A stretch of DNA of 64,000 nucleotides from Cellulomonas cellasea (lineage in GTDB: Bacteria; Actinomycetota; Actinomycetes; Actinomycetales; Cellulomonadaceae): positions 62,001-126,000 of the forward strand of contig NZ_BJLR01000016.1 of NCBI RefSeq assembly GCF_006538745.1, written 5' to 3'. Each line of letters starts with the position of its first letter. Position 1 is the stretch's first letter. The notes under the pieces were generated by a model. It worked only from the letters and a program-made list of their open reading frames with translations, was not told where the DNA came from and did no database searches. Positions 1-8,766 of this stretch are shown piece by piece. A program made the translations under genes and the position numbers.

Positions 1-93
1 GTGAAGTCGCACGTCGGGCGCCTGTTCGCGAAGCTCGGCGTCGAGAACCGGGTGCAGATCGCGATCTGCGTGCACGAGGCGGGGCTGGTCTGA
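1..93 (+). CDS. LuxR-type response regulator, C-terminal end (partial)
   Basis: Only the last 30 codons are inside the window. They read as the recognition helix and tail of a LuxR/NarL helix-turn-helix domain: VKSHVGRLFAKLGVENRVQI, followed by a short tail ending GLV and TGA. The T-V-K-x-H-V-x-x-(I/L)-x-x-K-L-G core of this family is recognisable. Such domains bind DNA, normally as the output half of a two-component regulator. The receiver domain and any partner kinase lie upstream of the window, so the signal cannot be judged. Confidence 0.85.
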   Translation: MKSHVGRLFAKLGVENRVQIAICVHEAGLV

Positions 94-187
94 CGGCCGC
101 CGGGCCGGCGGCGTCCGACCGGCGCACGGTCGGGTCACGGCCCGGCCCGGCCGATGAGATCCGGCCCGCGCACCGGTCTGCCCCCGT

Positions 188-805
188 ATGACACGCATCG
201 TCGGCGACATCTCGGTCTCCCTGGACGGTCTCGTCACCGGGCCCGACCCCGGCCCGGACAACGGCATGGGCACCGGGGGCGAGGCCCTGCACACGTGGGC
301 GTTCTCGGACGACCCGGCGGAGCGCCGCGTGCTGCGGGAGGCGACGGCGCGGTCCGGTGCCGTCGTGCTCGGGCGCCGGCTGTTCGACGTGGTCGACGGC
401 CCCGGCGGCTGGGACGACACGAGGGGCTACGGCGCCGGTGAGGTCGCGACGCCCCCCTTCGTCGTCGTGACGAGCTCCGTGCCGGAGCGGGTGCGGCTCT
501 CCCACCTCGACTGGACCTTCGTCACCACCGGCCTGCCGGACGCCGTCCGCGCGGCGCGCGAGCGGGCGGAGGCGGCGTCCGCGGACCGCGGGACGGACCT
601 CGACGTGGTCCTCATGGGCGGCGGGGCGACCGTCGCCTCGGCGCTCGACGCCGGGCTGCTCGACGAGCTCATCCTGCACCTGGCGCCCGTCGTGCTCGGC
701 GGCGGGACGCCGCTGTTCACCGGCGGCGTCCCGCGCGCGCTCGTCCAGCGCAGCGTGCGCGCGACGTCGAACGCCGTGCACCTGACGTACGACGTCGTCG
801 GCTGA
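188..805 (+). CDS. Dihydrofolate reductase / RibD C-terminal family protein
   Basis: A 205-residue protein of the RibD C-terminal/DHFR-like reductase fold. The N-terminus MTRIVGDISVSLDGLVTGPD is the typical opening strand and S-x-D-G loop, and the central VVLMGGGATVASALDAGLLDEL is the NADPH-binding glycine motif and helix. It ends at the usual PLF plus short C-terminal strand. Actinobacteria carry many such paralogues; most are not riboflavin enzymes and their substrates are unknown. No catalytic partner is adjacent. The start is the first ATG before the fold begins; there is no clear ribosome-binding site. Confidence 0.85.
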   Translation: MTRIVGDISVSLDGLVTGPDPGPDNGMGTGGEALHTWAFSDDPAERRVLREATARSGAVVLGRRLFDVVDGPGGWDDTRGYGAGEVATPPFVVVTSSVPERVRLSHLDWTFVTTGLPDAVRAARERAEAASADRGTDLDVVLMGGGATVASALDAGLLDELILHLAPVVLGGGTPLFTGGVPRALVQRSVRATSNAVHLTYDVVG

Positions 806-858
806 CCGCCGGCCCGGGGACGGGTCGGCGCACGGTGCCCCGGCCCACCGCGTGCGCG

Positions 859-906
859 GTCCGGGCGCGGCGCGCCGACGCCGTCCGGGCGCGCCGCGCC
901 GACGCC
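859..906. repeat. 24-bp tandem duplication next to the uxuB stop codon
   Basis: Two adjacent 24-bp units (859-882 and 883-906) differ at one base. A third partial copy starts at 907, where GTCAGGGC replaces GTCCGGGC and creates the TGA stop of the reverse-strand uxuB gene. It could be a slippage product that lengthened the intergenic spacer. Confidence 0.8.
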
Positions 907-907
907 G

Positions 908-2314
908 TCAGGGCCGGTCCGCGCCCGCCGTGAGCTCCTCGGCCGCCGTCAGGACCGCCGCCCGCAGCCCGTCGTCCGCGGCGAGGTCGGCGCCCAGGAA
1001 GCCGAGCACCGCGTCGACCGACTCCGCGAGCGAGCCCTGCCCGAGCGCGCGCACGTGGTCCGCGCGCGCGTCCTTGACCGGCGCCCCGAGCCCGCGCAGG
1101 TGGCAGGTCCACGCGGCGACGGCGCGCGCCGCACCGGTCGGCACGCGTCCGGCGGCGAGCTCGGCGCGCAGCGTCGGGACGATGCGCACCCCGATCTTCT
1201 GCGAGCCGTCGCCGGCGATCTGGGCCAGCACGTGCCGGATCCGGGGGTTCGCGAAGCGCTCGACGAGCGCGCGCCGGTAGTCGGCCACGTCCTCGGCGGG
1301 CAGCGTGAGGTGGTGCGCGGCCTCGTCCCACCAGTCCTCGACCCACCGCCGCAGCACCGGGTCGGCGACGGCGTCGGCGACGGTCTCGTGGCCGCGCGCC
1401 GAGCCCGCGTACGCGAGCAGGGAGTGCGCGCCGTTGAGCAGCCAGAGCTTGCGCTGCTCGAACGGGAGGACGTCGTCGACCATCGTGACGCCCGCCGCCT
1501 CCCACGCGGGGCGTCCGTTCGGGAACCGGCCGGCGACGACCCACTCGGAGAACGGCTCGGTCGGCACGGGTGAGGCGTCCTCGACGCCGAGCGCCGCCCG
1601 CACCGCGTCCCGGTTCTCGTCGGTCGTCGCGGGCGTGATCCGGTCCACCATCGTCGTCCCGAACGCCACGTTCTCCTCGGCCCAGGCCGCGAGCGAGGGG
1701 TCGACGGCGTCGATCAGGTCGTCGACGACGCGCTGCAGCGCCGGGCCGTTCTCGGGCAGGTTGTCGCACGGCAGGACGGCGAGCGGTCCGGCGCCGGCCG
1801 CGCGGCGGGCGAGGTAGCCGGCGACGATCCGGCCCGGGGTCGTCGCGACCACGGCCCGGGGGTCGCCGCCGAGCGCCGAGACGTCCGCGCGCACGTCGTC
1901 CCGCGTGACGTCGAGCCCGCCGTCGTCCGCGCGCAGGTAGCCGGCCTCGGTGACCGTGAGGGTCACGACCGCGGTCTCCGGCGCGGCCCAGTACCCGAGC
2001 CACGCCTCGTGGTCCGTCGCCGCGTGGACGGCCGAGACCGAGGAGACGACCTCGAAGGAGTCGCCGTCGGCGGCGCGCGTGACGAGCGTGTACAGCCCGT
2101 CCTGCGGCGCGAGGGCCTCCGCCGCCGCGGCGGACCGGCCGGTGAAGGCCGCGATGCCCCACGCGTCGGCGTCCGGCGCGTGGTCGGTGTACCAGGCCTG
2201 GTGCGCCCGGAAGAAGTTGCCGAGGCCCAGGTGCACGATGCGGACGGGGGCGGCCGGGCGGCCGTGGCCCCCCGCGCGGGACAGGACGGGGACGGTGCCA
2301 ATCGGGGTGCTCAC
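908..2314 (-). CDS. uxuB: Fructuronate reductase (mannitol dehydrogenase family)
   Basis: A 468-residue member of the polyol/mannitol dehydrogenase family. The Rossmann entry HLGLGNFFRAH lies at residues 28-38 and the catalytic region SQKIGVRIVPTLR lies in the C-terminal half. With uxaC directly upstream, the expected reaction is NADH-dependent reduction of D-fructuronate to D-mannonate in the cytoplasm. UxaB (tagaturonate reductase) or a mannitol dehydrogenase is possible from sequence alone. The GTG start at 2314 overlaps the uxaC stop by four bases (GTGA), so translation is probably coupled. No uxuA mannonate dehydratase is in the window. Confidence 0.85.
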   Translation of the reverse strand: MSTPIGTVPVLSRAGGHGRPAAPVRIVHLGLGNFFRAHQAWYTDHAPDADAWGIAAFTGRSAAAAEALAPQDGLYTLVTRAADGDSFEVVSSVSAVHAATDHEAWLGYWAAPETAVVTLTVTEAGYLRADDGGLDVTRDDVRADVSALGGDPRAVVATTPGRIVAGYLARRAAGAGPLAVLPCDNLPENGPALQRVVDDLIDAVDPSLAAWAEENVAFGTTMVDRITPATTDENRDAVRAALGVEDASPVPTEPFSEWVVAGRFPNGRPAWEAAGVTMVDDVLPFEQRKLWLLNGAHSLLAYAGSARGHETVADAVADPVLRRWVEDWWDEAAHHLTLPAEDVADYRRALVERFANPRIRHVLAQIAGDGSQKIGVRIVPTLRAELAAGRVPTGAARAVAAWTCHLRGLGAPVKDARADHVRALGQGSLAESVDAVLGFLGADLAADDGLRAAVLTAAEELTAGADRP

Positions 2315-3720
2315 AGGCGGAAGGCCTTCCTCGGGTTGGTCACGACGAGGTCGACCGCCGTGTCGAGCGCCTCGTCGAGCGTCAGCCGGTGGTCGGCGAC
2401 GAGCCTCGCGAGGAACGCGGAGTCCATCCGCCGGTTCACGTCGTGCCGTGCCGGGATCGACAGGAACGCGCGCGTGTCGTCGATGAACCCCGACGTCTTG
2501 GTGAAGCCCGCCGACTCCGTGACGGCGCTGCGGAACCGGCCCATCGCCTCGGGGGCGTCGATGAACCACCACGGCGCACCCACGTACACCGACGGGTAGA
2601 AGCCGGCGAGCGGCGCGAGCTCGCGCGAGTAGACCGTCTCGTCGATCGTGAAGAGCACGAGCTGGAAGCCGGGCGAGGTCCCGAACGCGCTGAGCACCGG
2701 CTGCAGCGCGTCGGTGAACTCGACCGCGACGGGGATGTCGGCGCCGACGTCCGCGCCGTACCGGTCGAACGTCGGGGCGTGGTGGTTGCGGTGCACCGCG
2801 GGGTGCAGCGTCATGACGAGCCCGTCCTCGGACGCCATGCGCGCCATCTGGAACAGGAGGTCGCGGCGCAGGGCGTCGCCCTCGTCGCGCGTGATCGCTC
2901 CAGAGCGGGCGGCGGCGTAGAGGCGCTCGGCCTCGGCGACGGGCAGGGGCTCCATGCGGGCGTCGCGGTGCGAGTGGTCGCTCGACGTCGCGCCGTGCGC
3001 CGCGAAGTACGCCCGGCGGTCCTCCATCGCCGCGACCCAGCCCGCGTAGGTGCCGGTGTCGGCGCCGCTGACCTCGCCCAGCCGGTCGACGAGGCCGTTC
3101 CAGGCCGGGGTCGCGGGCTCGAGGTACTTGTCGGGGCGGAACGTCGGCGCGACCCGCCCGTGCCACGTGGGGTCCGCCGCGAGCTTCTCGTGGTGGCGCA
3201 GGTCGTCGGCCGGGTCGTCGGTCGTGGCCAGGACCTCGATGCCGAACCGCTCGTAGAGCGCGCGGGGCCGGAACGCCGGCGTCGCGATCTTCTCGGCGAT
3301 CGCGTCGTAGAGGTCGTCGGCCGTCCCCGCCGAGGGCGCGAGGTCGAGGCCGAACACGTCCACGAGCTCGGACTCGAACCAGAGCTTCACTGGGGTCCCG
3401 CGGTACGCGCCCCAGTGCGCGCACAGGAGCCGGAACGCCGCGCGCGACGCCTCGGGGCTGAGCTCGCCCTGCCCGACGCCGAGGTCGTGGAGCGGGACGC
3501 CCTGCGCGTGCAGCATCCGGGTCACGTAGTGGTCGGGGGTGATGAGGAGCGACGTCGGGTCGGCGAACGGGACGTCGTCCGCGAGCCACTGCGGCGGCAC
3601 GTGGCCGTGCGGGGAGATGATCGGCAGCCCGCGCACCGCGTCGTAGAGCTCCCGCGCGATCGGACGCAGCGTGGAGTCCGCCGGCAGGAGGCGGTCGGGG
3701 TCCAGGGTCAGGTTCGCCAT
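2311..3720 (-). CDS. uxaC: Glucuronate (uronate) isomerase
   Basis: A 469-residue protein, the normal length for UxaC. It isomerises D-glucuronate to D-fructuronate and D-galacturonate to D-tagaturonate. The amidohydrolase-like motif ISPHGHVPPQW sits at residues 35-45 with the HGH pair at 38-40; WHGRVAPTFRPDKY and PFDRYGADVGAD-type segments are also typical. ATG at 3720 is chosen because it opens the conserved N-terminus MANLTLDPDRLLP; a GTG/ATG further upstream would add an unconserved tail. It is first in an operon with uxuB and faces a hexuronide symporter across a region with LacI-type palindromes. Confidence 0.93.
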   Translation of the reverse strand: MANLTLDPDRLLPADSTLRPIARELYDAVRGLPIISPHGHVPPQWLADDVPFADPTSLLITPDHYVTRMLHAQGVPLHDLGVGQGELSPEASRAAFRLLCAHWGAYRGTPVKLWFESELVDVFGLDLAPSAGTADDLYDAIAEKIATPAFRPRALYERFGIEVLATTDDPADDLRHHEKLAADPTWHGRVAPTFRPDKYLEPATPAWNGLVDRLGEVSGADTGTYAGWVAAMEDRRAYFAAHGATSSDHSHRDARMEPLPVAEAERLYAAARSGAITRDEGDALRRDLLFQMARMASEDGLVMTLHPAVHRNHHAPTFDRYGADVGADIPVAVEFTDALQPVLSAFGTSPGFQLVLFTIDETVYSRELAPLAGFYPSVYVGAPWWFIDAPEAMGRFRSAVTESAGFTKTSGFIDDTRAFLSIPARHDVNRRMDSAFLARLVADHRLTLDEALDTAVDLVVTNPRKAFRL

Positions 3721-3753
3721 GGCCTCATCGTCGGGACGCCCGGCGCGCCCCGG

Positions 3754-3763
3754 CAATCGGTTG
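3754..3763. promoter_or_regulatory. LacI-family-type operator (imperfect)
   Basis: CAATCGGTTG has CAA/TTG half-sites around a central CG, the layout of LacI/GalR-family operators. It lies 34 bp upstream of the uxaC start, where it could block that promoter. No LacI-type regulator gene is in the window. Confidence 0.5.
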
Positions 3764-3942
3764 TCGCCTGTTGCCGCCGGACCCCGTGTGCCCCGCCCGC
3801 CGGGTGCGCGCTCCCGGCCGGTGCGCCGGCGGCGGGCACGCGACCTGCGGTCTCACCGCCCGCGCGACGAGGGCCGGGCCCCGCACGTCGCGGCGTGCGC
3901 CGCCGGCAGCGCCCCGGACGCGGGCGGCCCCAGCAACTCGTG

Positions 3943-3954
3943 GCAACCGGTTGC
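3943..3954. promoter_or_regulatory. LacI-family-type operator (perfect palindrome)
   Basis: GCAACCGGTTGC is a perfect 12-bp palindrome with the central CG and CAA/TTG arms typical of LacI/GalR operators. It lies 76 bp upstream of the symporter start. Together with the weaker site at 3754 it brackets the divergent uxaC/symporter intergenic region, suggesting joint control by a hexuronate-responsive repressor. Confidence 0.6.
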
Positions 3955-4029
3955 TCGGCCGTGGCCGCCGGTGCCTGACTCGTCTCATCACCGATCCGGC
4001 CAGCGTGCCGGCCACCCGAGGAGATCTCC

Positions 4030-5553
4030 ATGACCGTCGTCTCTGAGCCGGCCGCCCCCGCCGCCGCCGTGGCCCCGACGAGGCTGACGTGGCGCAACTA
4101 CTCCGGCTACGCCGCCGGGGACGCCGCGAACAACCTCGCGTTCTCGATGTCGTCGGCGTTCCTGCTGCTGTACTACACGAACGTCGTCGGCCTGGGCGCC
4201 GCCGCCATCGGCACGATGTTCCTGCTCATCCGCTTCTGGGACGCGCTCGCCGACCTCGTCGCCGGCCGCCTCGTCGACGCGAAGAAGCCAGGGCGGCTCG
4301 GCAAGTTCCGGCCCTTCATCCTCGTGTTCTCGCTCCCGCTGCTCCTGTCGAGCATGGCGATCTTCTCGGCGAAGACGTTCTTCCCCGACATGGGCCAGAC
4401 GTCGGCGCTGCTGTACGCCTACGTGACCTACGCGCTCATGGGCACCCTGTACAGCCTCGTCAACATCCCCTACGGCTCGATCGCCCCCGCGATGACGCAG
4501 GTCCCGACCGAGCGCGCCAAGCTGGCGTCGTGGCGCGTCTGGGGCTCCAACATCACGATCCTCATGCTGTCGTTCGTCGTCGCGCCGCAGATCAAGCGGT
4601 TCACGGGCGACCCCGAGGGGCTGCAGAACTCGCTGTTCGTCACGACCGCCCTGTTCGTCGTGCTCGGCATGGTCCTGTACCTGTACACGGTCAAGACGGT
4701 CAAGGAGCAGGTCCAGCGCGACGTCGCCGCCCCGACCCTGCGCGAGAGCGTCGACACGCTGCGCCGCAACAAGCCGCTGCTGTGGCTGTGCGCCGGGAGC
4801 CTCGCGTTCCTCACCGGCCTGACCGCGCTGAGCACGCTCGCCGCCTACTACGCGATCTACGTGCTGCAGGACGCGCAGTACATCGCCTGGAACGCGCTCG
4901 CGCAGGCCGTCGGCACGTTCCTCATCGCCTCGTACATCCCGCGGATCGTCGCCCGGTTCGGCAAGAAGAACGGGTTCCTGGTGCTCGGCGTGATCGGCAT
5001 CCTCGCCGGGGTGCTGCTCGCGTTCGCGCCGCCGTCGCTGCCGTTCGTCGCGGTTCTCGGGTTCTTCCTCATCGGGATCGGCATGGGCGGCGTCAACACG
5101 CTCATGTGGGCGCTCGAGGCCGACACCGTCGAGTACGGCGAGTGGAAGACGGGCGTCCGCACCGAGGGCACGACGTACGCGCTGTTCTCCTTCACCCGCA
5201 AGATGGGCCAGGCCGTCGGCGGCGCCGCCGGTGCGTACGCGCTCGGGATCGCCGCCTTCAGCTCCCAGCGCGCGACCGAGGGCCTGCTGCAGACCGACAC
5301 GACGGTCGCGGGCATCCAGCTGTGGTCCGGCGCCCTGGTCTCCGGCTTCATCCTGCTCTCGCTGCTGATCATGGCGTTCTACCCGCTGACCGACGCGGTG
5401 TTCCAGCGGATCGTCGGCGAGATCGGCGCGCGGCGCGCACAGCGTGACGCGGACGGGCACGCCCGGTACGAGGTCGCCCACGCGCAGTGGGAGACCGACG
5501 AGCGCGCGCGTCGTGGGGTCGACGCGCGCCCCCGCCCGGCCGACGAGGTCTGA
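4030..5553 (+). CDS. GPH-family sugar:cation symporter, probable hexuronide transporter
   Basis: A 507-residue membrane protein with about twelve hydrophobic helices. The N-terminal YAAGDAANNLAFSMSSAFLL, then FWDALADLVAGRLVDAKKP and GKFRPFILVFSLPLL, are the signature loops of glycoside-pentoside-hexuronide symporters (MelB/UidB/XynP group). The later GVNTLMWALEADTVEYGEWK is also characteristic. It imports a sugar or sugar acid with H+ or Na+. The divergent uxaC-uxuB pair points to glucuronides or free hexuronates as substrate, an inference from context. The C-terminus is a charged cytoplasmic tail. Confidence 0.88.
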   Translation: MTVVSEPAAPAAAVAPTRLTWRNYSGYAAGDAANNLAFSMSSAFLLLYYTNVVGLGAAAIGTMFLLIRFWDALADLVAGRLVDAKKPGRLGKFRPFILVFSLPLLLSSMAIFSAKTFFPDMGQTSALLYAYVTYALMGTLYSLVNIPYGSIAPAMTQVPTERAKLASWRVWGSNITILMLSFVVAPQIKRFTGDPEGLQNSLFVTTALFVVLGMVLYLYTVKTVKEQVQRDVAAPTLRESVDTLRRNKPLLWLCAGSLAFLTGLTALSTLAAYYAIYVLQDAQYIAWNALAQAVGTFLIASYIPRIVARFGKKNGFLVLGVIGILAGVLLAFAPPSLPFVAVLGFFLIGIGMGGVNTLMWALEADTVEYGEWKTGVRTEGTTYALFSFTRKMGQAVGGAAGAYALGIAAFSSQRATEGLLQTDTTVAGIQLWSGALVSGFILLSLLIMAFYPLTDAVFQRIVGEIGARRAQRDADGHARYEVAHAQWETDERARRGVDARPRPADEV

Positions 5554-5560
5554 GCGGAAG

Positions 5561-5582
5561 CCGCCCGTCGGGGGACGGGCGG
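5561..5582 (+). terminator. Hairpin after the symporter gene
   Basis: A 9-bp perfect stem (CCGCCCGTC / GACGGGCGG) with a GGGG loop starts 7 bases after the stop codon. There is no T-run, which is common for actinobacterial terminators. Confidence 0.55.
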
Positions 5583-5710
5583 GACGACGGCCGGGCGGAC
5601 GACCGCCCGGCCGTCGTCGTGCGTGGGGGCAGGGTCCCGGGGGCGTGCTCGGGAGTCGCGCCGACGAGCCGCAGACTGCGCGCGTGCGGGGGAGCGGCCG
5701 ACGCGGGAGG

Positions 5711-6160
5711 TCAGTCGCCGGGCTGGTCCGTCATCGCCGCGACGACCTTCTCGACGCGTCGCGCGCGCGTCTCGGAGGCCTTGGCTCCCTCGACCGCGAG
5801 CACGTGCCGCTGGCGGTTGCTGAACGACAGCGCATCGAACCGGGCGCGGGCGCCGGGCTGCGCATCCAGCGCCGCGGCCAGGTCCTCGGGCACCGTGACC
5901 TCGCGCGGCGCGGTGTCGAGCTCGAGCGTGACGTCGACGGCGTCACCGGCCGCGACCCCGGCGGCGGCGCGCCGCTCGGCGCTCAGCGGGACCAGGAACC
6001 GCCCGTCCATCGCCGCGATGCTCGTCCGGTACGTGAAGCCGTTGACCGTCGCGACGACCTTGGGGCGCCGGCCGCCGCCCAGCGCGGTGACCGCGTCGTC
6101 GGGCACGACGATCCCCGCCGTCGTGCCGCCCGTCCCCAGGACCTCGGTGCGCAGCTCCAC
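5711..6160 (-). CDS. DUF1905/YdeI-type protein
   Basis: A 149-residue protein with two recognisable halves. The first is a DUF1905 beta-barrel-like region (VVPDDAVTALGGG ... VVATVNGFTYRTSIA ... GRFLVPLSAERRAAAGVAAGD). The second is a YdeI/bacteriocin-protection helical tail (VPEDLAAALDAQPGARARFD ... FSNRQRHVLAVEGAKASETR). The family's biochemical role is unknown. The GTG at 6160 is selected by a good ribosome-binding site, GGGAGG, eight bases upstream. It follows the kinase-like gene by 23 bp on the same strand, so the two may be co-transcribed. Confidence 0.8.
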   Translation of the reverse strand: MELRTEVLGTGGTTAGIVVPDDAVTALGGGRRPKVVATVNGFTYRTSIAAMDGRFLVPLSAERRAAAGVAAGDAVDVTLELDTAPREVTVPEDLAAALDAQPGARARFDALSFSNRQRHVLAVEGAKASETRARRVEKVVAAMTDQPGD

Positions 6161-6183
6161 GACACCACCTCCCTCTCCGGCCC

Positions 6184-6812
6184 CTAGCCTGCCGTGCCCG
6201 CCACGGCGTGCACCACGGTCGACACCGCGCGGTCCACCGGGATGCGGCTCGTGTTGATCACCAGGTCGTACCGGTCTGGGAGGCGCGGGTCCCACCCGTA
6301 CAGCGCGAGCGACATCTCGGCGCGCACCCGGTCCTCGACCCGCTGACGAGCCGCCGCGCGCTCGCGGGGACGCCCGCCGTGCGCGCGGCGCGGTCGACCC
6401 GGTCCTCGACGTCGCCGGTCAGCAGCACGTGCAGCGTGCGGGGACGCTCGGCGAGCACGACGGCCCCGTTGCGCCCGACGATGACGCCGCCCCGGTCCGC
6501 GAGCTCCCACACGGCCAGGTTGTTCGCGATCACGAGGTCGTACTTCTGCCGCTGCGTGGTCGCGACGTCCCGGCCCTCGAGGCCCCCGTACGCGCCGCCG
6601 AGCACCCCGTACACCTGCGCGAGCACCGCGCCCTGCTCGGTCGCCGACGCGTCCCCGCCCTCGAGCTGTTCGGACGTGAACGCCTGCGCGTGGAACGGCA
6701 CGCCCAGCGCGTCGGCGACCGCCCGCCCGACCTCGTCGGCCCCCGCGCCGTAGTGCTCGAAGACCGTCACCACGGGCGGGACGCCGGCGGTGCCCCGCGT
6801 GTCCTGGCTCAT
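6184..6812 (-). pseudogene. Cytidylate kinase-like protein with a frameshift
   Basis: The first part, from ATG at 6812, reads MSQDTRGTAGVPPVVTVFEH, then GVPFHAQAFTSEQLEG, VIVGRNGAVVLAERP and DVEDRVDRAARTAGVP. This is the Cytidylate_kin2 family pattern of a P-loop-like fold. After about position 6370 homology continues in another frame: RERAAARQRVEDRVRAEMSL, then YDLVINTSRIPVDRAVSTVV. Restoring one base in the GGGG run at 6366-6369 joins the halves into a full-length protein of about 209 residues. The damage is a single-base deletion in a homopolymer, so a sequencing error is as likely as a real mutation. A good SD (GGGAGG) precedes the start. Confidence 0.8.
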
Positions 6813-7203
6813 GCGTCCTCCCGGCAGCCGCTGCCGACGGGCGCCGCCGGGCCCGGCGAGCGCCTCGTCCCATCCTCGTCCCGACGGGGGACGCCGCCAC
6901 GGGGTCGGGTCCGCGGGCGTCCCGAAGGGGCGGACCGTCGGCCGCGGGCCGGCCGAACCGATTCGGGGGCTGCCGCGGCCCCCGCGCGCCGGGTCTGATG
7001 GCCCGTGCCGCCGGCGGCCCTCGTGGTCGCCGCACCGGCTCGGCCCCCGGCCGTGACCGGGCCTCCGGCCGGGGCCGCGAGCCGTCCGCCCGACGCCCGG
7101 GGGGCGGGGCCGGACGTCGACGCACCCGTGACGCGTCGCGCGCGGTCCTGCCGGGCGCCGGTGGTGGCGAGACGTCCCCGCCGGCCGCGTCCTAGGGTTC
7201 AGC
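6813..7203. other. Intergenic, no gene seen
   Basis: 391 bp between two divergent genes with no convincing coding frame. It contains a near-perfect inverted repeat (7042-7052 with 7067-7076, one bulged C) and, at its right end, the -10-like TAGGGT of the next gene. Confidence 0.5.
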
Positions 7204-8184
7204 GTGACCTTCCCCGAGCAACCGCTGCGCATCCTGCACCTGTCGGACACCCACCTGAGCGCGCCCGGCGTGCTGCACCACGGCGCGGTCGACACGCTCG
7301 AGGCGACGCGCCGCGTGCTGGACGCGTGCGCCGCGCTGCCGTCGCCCGACGTGGTGGTCGTCTCGGGCGACGTGTCCGACGACGGCAGCCCCGAGTCGTA
7401 CGCGGCGGCGCGGGACATCGTCGGCGGCTGGGCGCGGGCGCGCGGGGCGCGGGTCGTCCTCGCGGCGGGCAACCACGACCAGCGCGGCCCGTTCCGGCGC
7501 GTGCTCGGGGACGGTCACCTCGGTGTGGCGGCCGGCGGCGTCGAGGGCAGCGCGGGCGGCGGTCGTCCGGCCCTCGGCCAGGACGGTGGCGGTCGTGCTG
7601 CGGCACCGGCCGGGGGCGGGACTGCGCCGGCGGAGGACGACCCGGTCGACGCCACGTCCTGGGTCGGCGGGCGTCGCCTCGTGACGCTCGACAGCTCGGT
7701 CCCCGGTGCGGGGTACGGGCGGCTCGACGCGTCCCAGCTCGACCGGTTGCGCGACGAGCTGCGCACGCCGGCGCCGGGCGGCACGGTGCTCGTCGTCCAC
7801 CACCCGCCGCTGCCGCCCGTCACGCGCCTGCACGGCGTGCTCCGGCTGCGGGGCCTCGACGAGCTCGCCGCGGTGCTCGCCGGGAGCGACGTGCGCGTCA
7901 TCCTCTCCGGGCACTACCACCACGCGATGAGCGGGGTGTTCGCCGGCCGGCCGGTCGTCGTCGCGCCCGGGGTCGCGAACCGCACCGACACCCTGGTCCG
8001 GCCGGGCGCCGAACGGGCGGTGCGCGGCTCGGGCGCGGCGCTGGTCGAGCTCGGGGCCGACGGGTCGCTGCACGCCACGTTCCACGTCGCGCCCGACCCG
8101 GACGAGGGCCGGGAGGTCTTCTTCTACGACGCCGACGCCGTCGAGCGCATCGCAGCGGCGGCGGGGCCGCCCGCGGAGGACTGA
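7204..8184 (+). CDS. Metallophosphoesterase (calcineurin-like, CpdA-type)
   Basis: A 326-residue phosphoesterase with the full set of metal-ligand motifs in order: HLSDTHLS, VVVSGDVSDDG, LAAGNHDQR, VVHHPPLPP and VILSGHYHHAM. The layout matches class III cyclic-nucleotide phosphodiesterases such as CpdA and Rv0805, so cyclic nucleotides or other phosphodiesters are likely substrates. Residues about 105-145 form a glycine/alanine-rich insert between the third and fourth motifs. The GTG start at 7204 has no SD but carries TAGGGT five bases upstream, suggesting a leaderless mRNA. Confidence 0.9.
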   Translation: MTFPEQPLRILHLSDTHLSAPGVLHHGAVDTLEATRRVLDACAALPSPDVVVVSGDVSDDGSPESYAAARDIVGGWARARGARVVLAAGNHDQRGPFRRVLGDGHLGVAAGGVEGSAGGGRPALGQDGGGRAAAPAGGGTAPAEDDPVDATSWVGGRRLVTLDSSVPGAGYGRLDASQLDRLRDELRTPAPGGTVLVVHHPPLPPVTRLHGVLRLRGLDELAAVLAGSDVRVILSGHYHHAMSGVFAGRPVVVAPGVANRTDTLVRPGAERAVRGSGAALVELGADGSLHATFHVAPDPDEGREVFFYDADAVERIAAAAGPPAED

Positions 8185-8203
8185 GCGGCGGACCGGGCCC
8201 CGG

Positions 8204-8617
8204 CTATGGGTGCGCCGCGCCGGTCCCCTGCTGCTCGGACGCGCGCTCGTCTCGCGCCGCTCGCGCCGCCCGCCGCTCGGCCTCGCTCGGCACGAGCGGC
8301 AGCCCCAGCCGGCGCAGGCGGCGTCGCTCGGAGAGTCCCACGGCGGCCCCAGCCACCACGGCCGCGAGCGTCCACCACCCGAAGCCGCCGGCGTCGAGGT
8401 GCCGCGTGACGGCCCCGCCGCCGAACGCGACGACGCACACCCCGAGGCACGCCTTCCCGAACGCGGTCATGTCGCTGATGCGCCGCCCCGGCGGCTCCTC
8501 GCCGGACGGCCACACGCGGTCCTGCTCTGCGCTGTGCTGCACGAGCCACCGCGTCCCGATCGCGAAGACGGAGAGCACCACCCCGATGACGACCACCGGC
8601 CAGCCGGCCTCGCTCAC
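8204..8617 (-). CDS. Small membrane protein, unknown function
   Basis: A 137-residue protein with three hydrophobic stretches: WPVVVIGVVLSVFAIG near the N-terminus, ACLGVCVVAFGGGAV in the middle and WWTLAAVVAGAAVGL later. An arginine-rich cytoplasmic tail (SERRRLRRLGLPLVPSEAER) follows. I do not recognise a family. It converges on the phosphoesterase with a 19-bp gap. The start is the GTG at 8617; no strong SD is visible. Confidence 0.7.
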   Translation of the reverse strand: MSEAGWPVVVIGVVLSVFAIGTRWLVQHSAEQDRVWPSGEEPPGRRISDMTAFGKACLGVCVVAFGGGAVTRHLDAGGFGWWTLAAVVAGAAVGLSERRRLRRLGLPLVPSEAERRAARAARDERASEQQGTGAAHP

Positions 8618-8766
8618 GCCGCACCCCGTCCTGTCGTGCCGTCCCCGTGGGACGACCCTGGCGCAGGTCGGCGCCGGCTGCCAGCGCAGGGCGGTCGCTC
8701 AGGACCCCGGTGCGTCCGCGGGCCGGCGGCGCCTGCGGGCGGCGCCGCCCACGTCAGCCTCCGACG

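Noticed and set aside
908-3589. A single 893-residue fusion of uxuB with upstream sequence
   Set aside because: The upstream half is the wrong frame of uxaC; the GTGA overlap at 2311-2314 marks the true uxuB start.
3988-5481. A 497-residue reverse frame over the symporter
   Set aside because: Rich in Arg, Gly, Asp and Glu without any domain; the forward frame is a clear GPH transporter.
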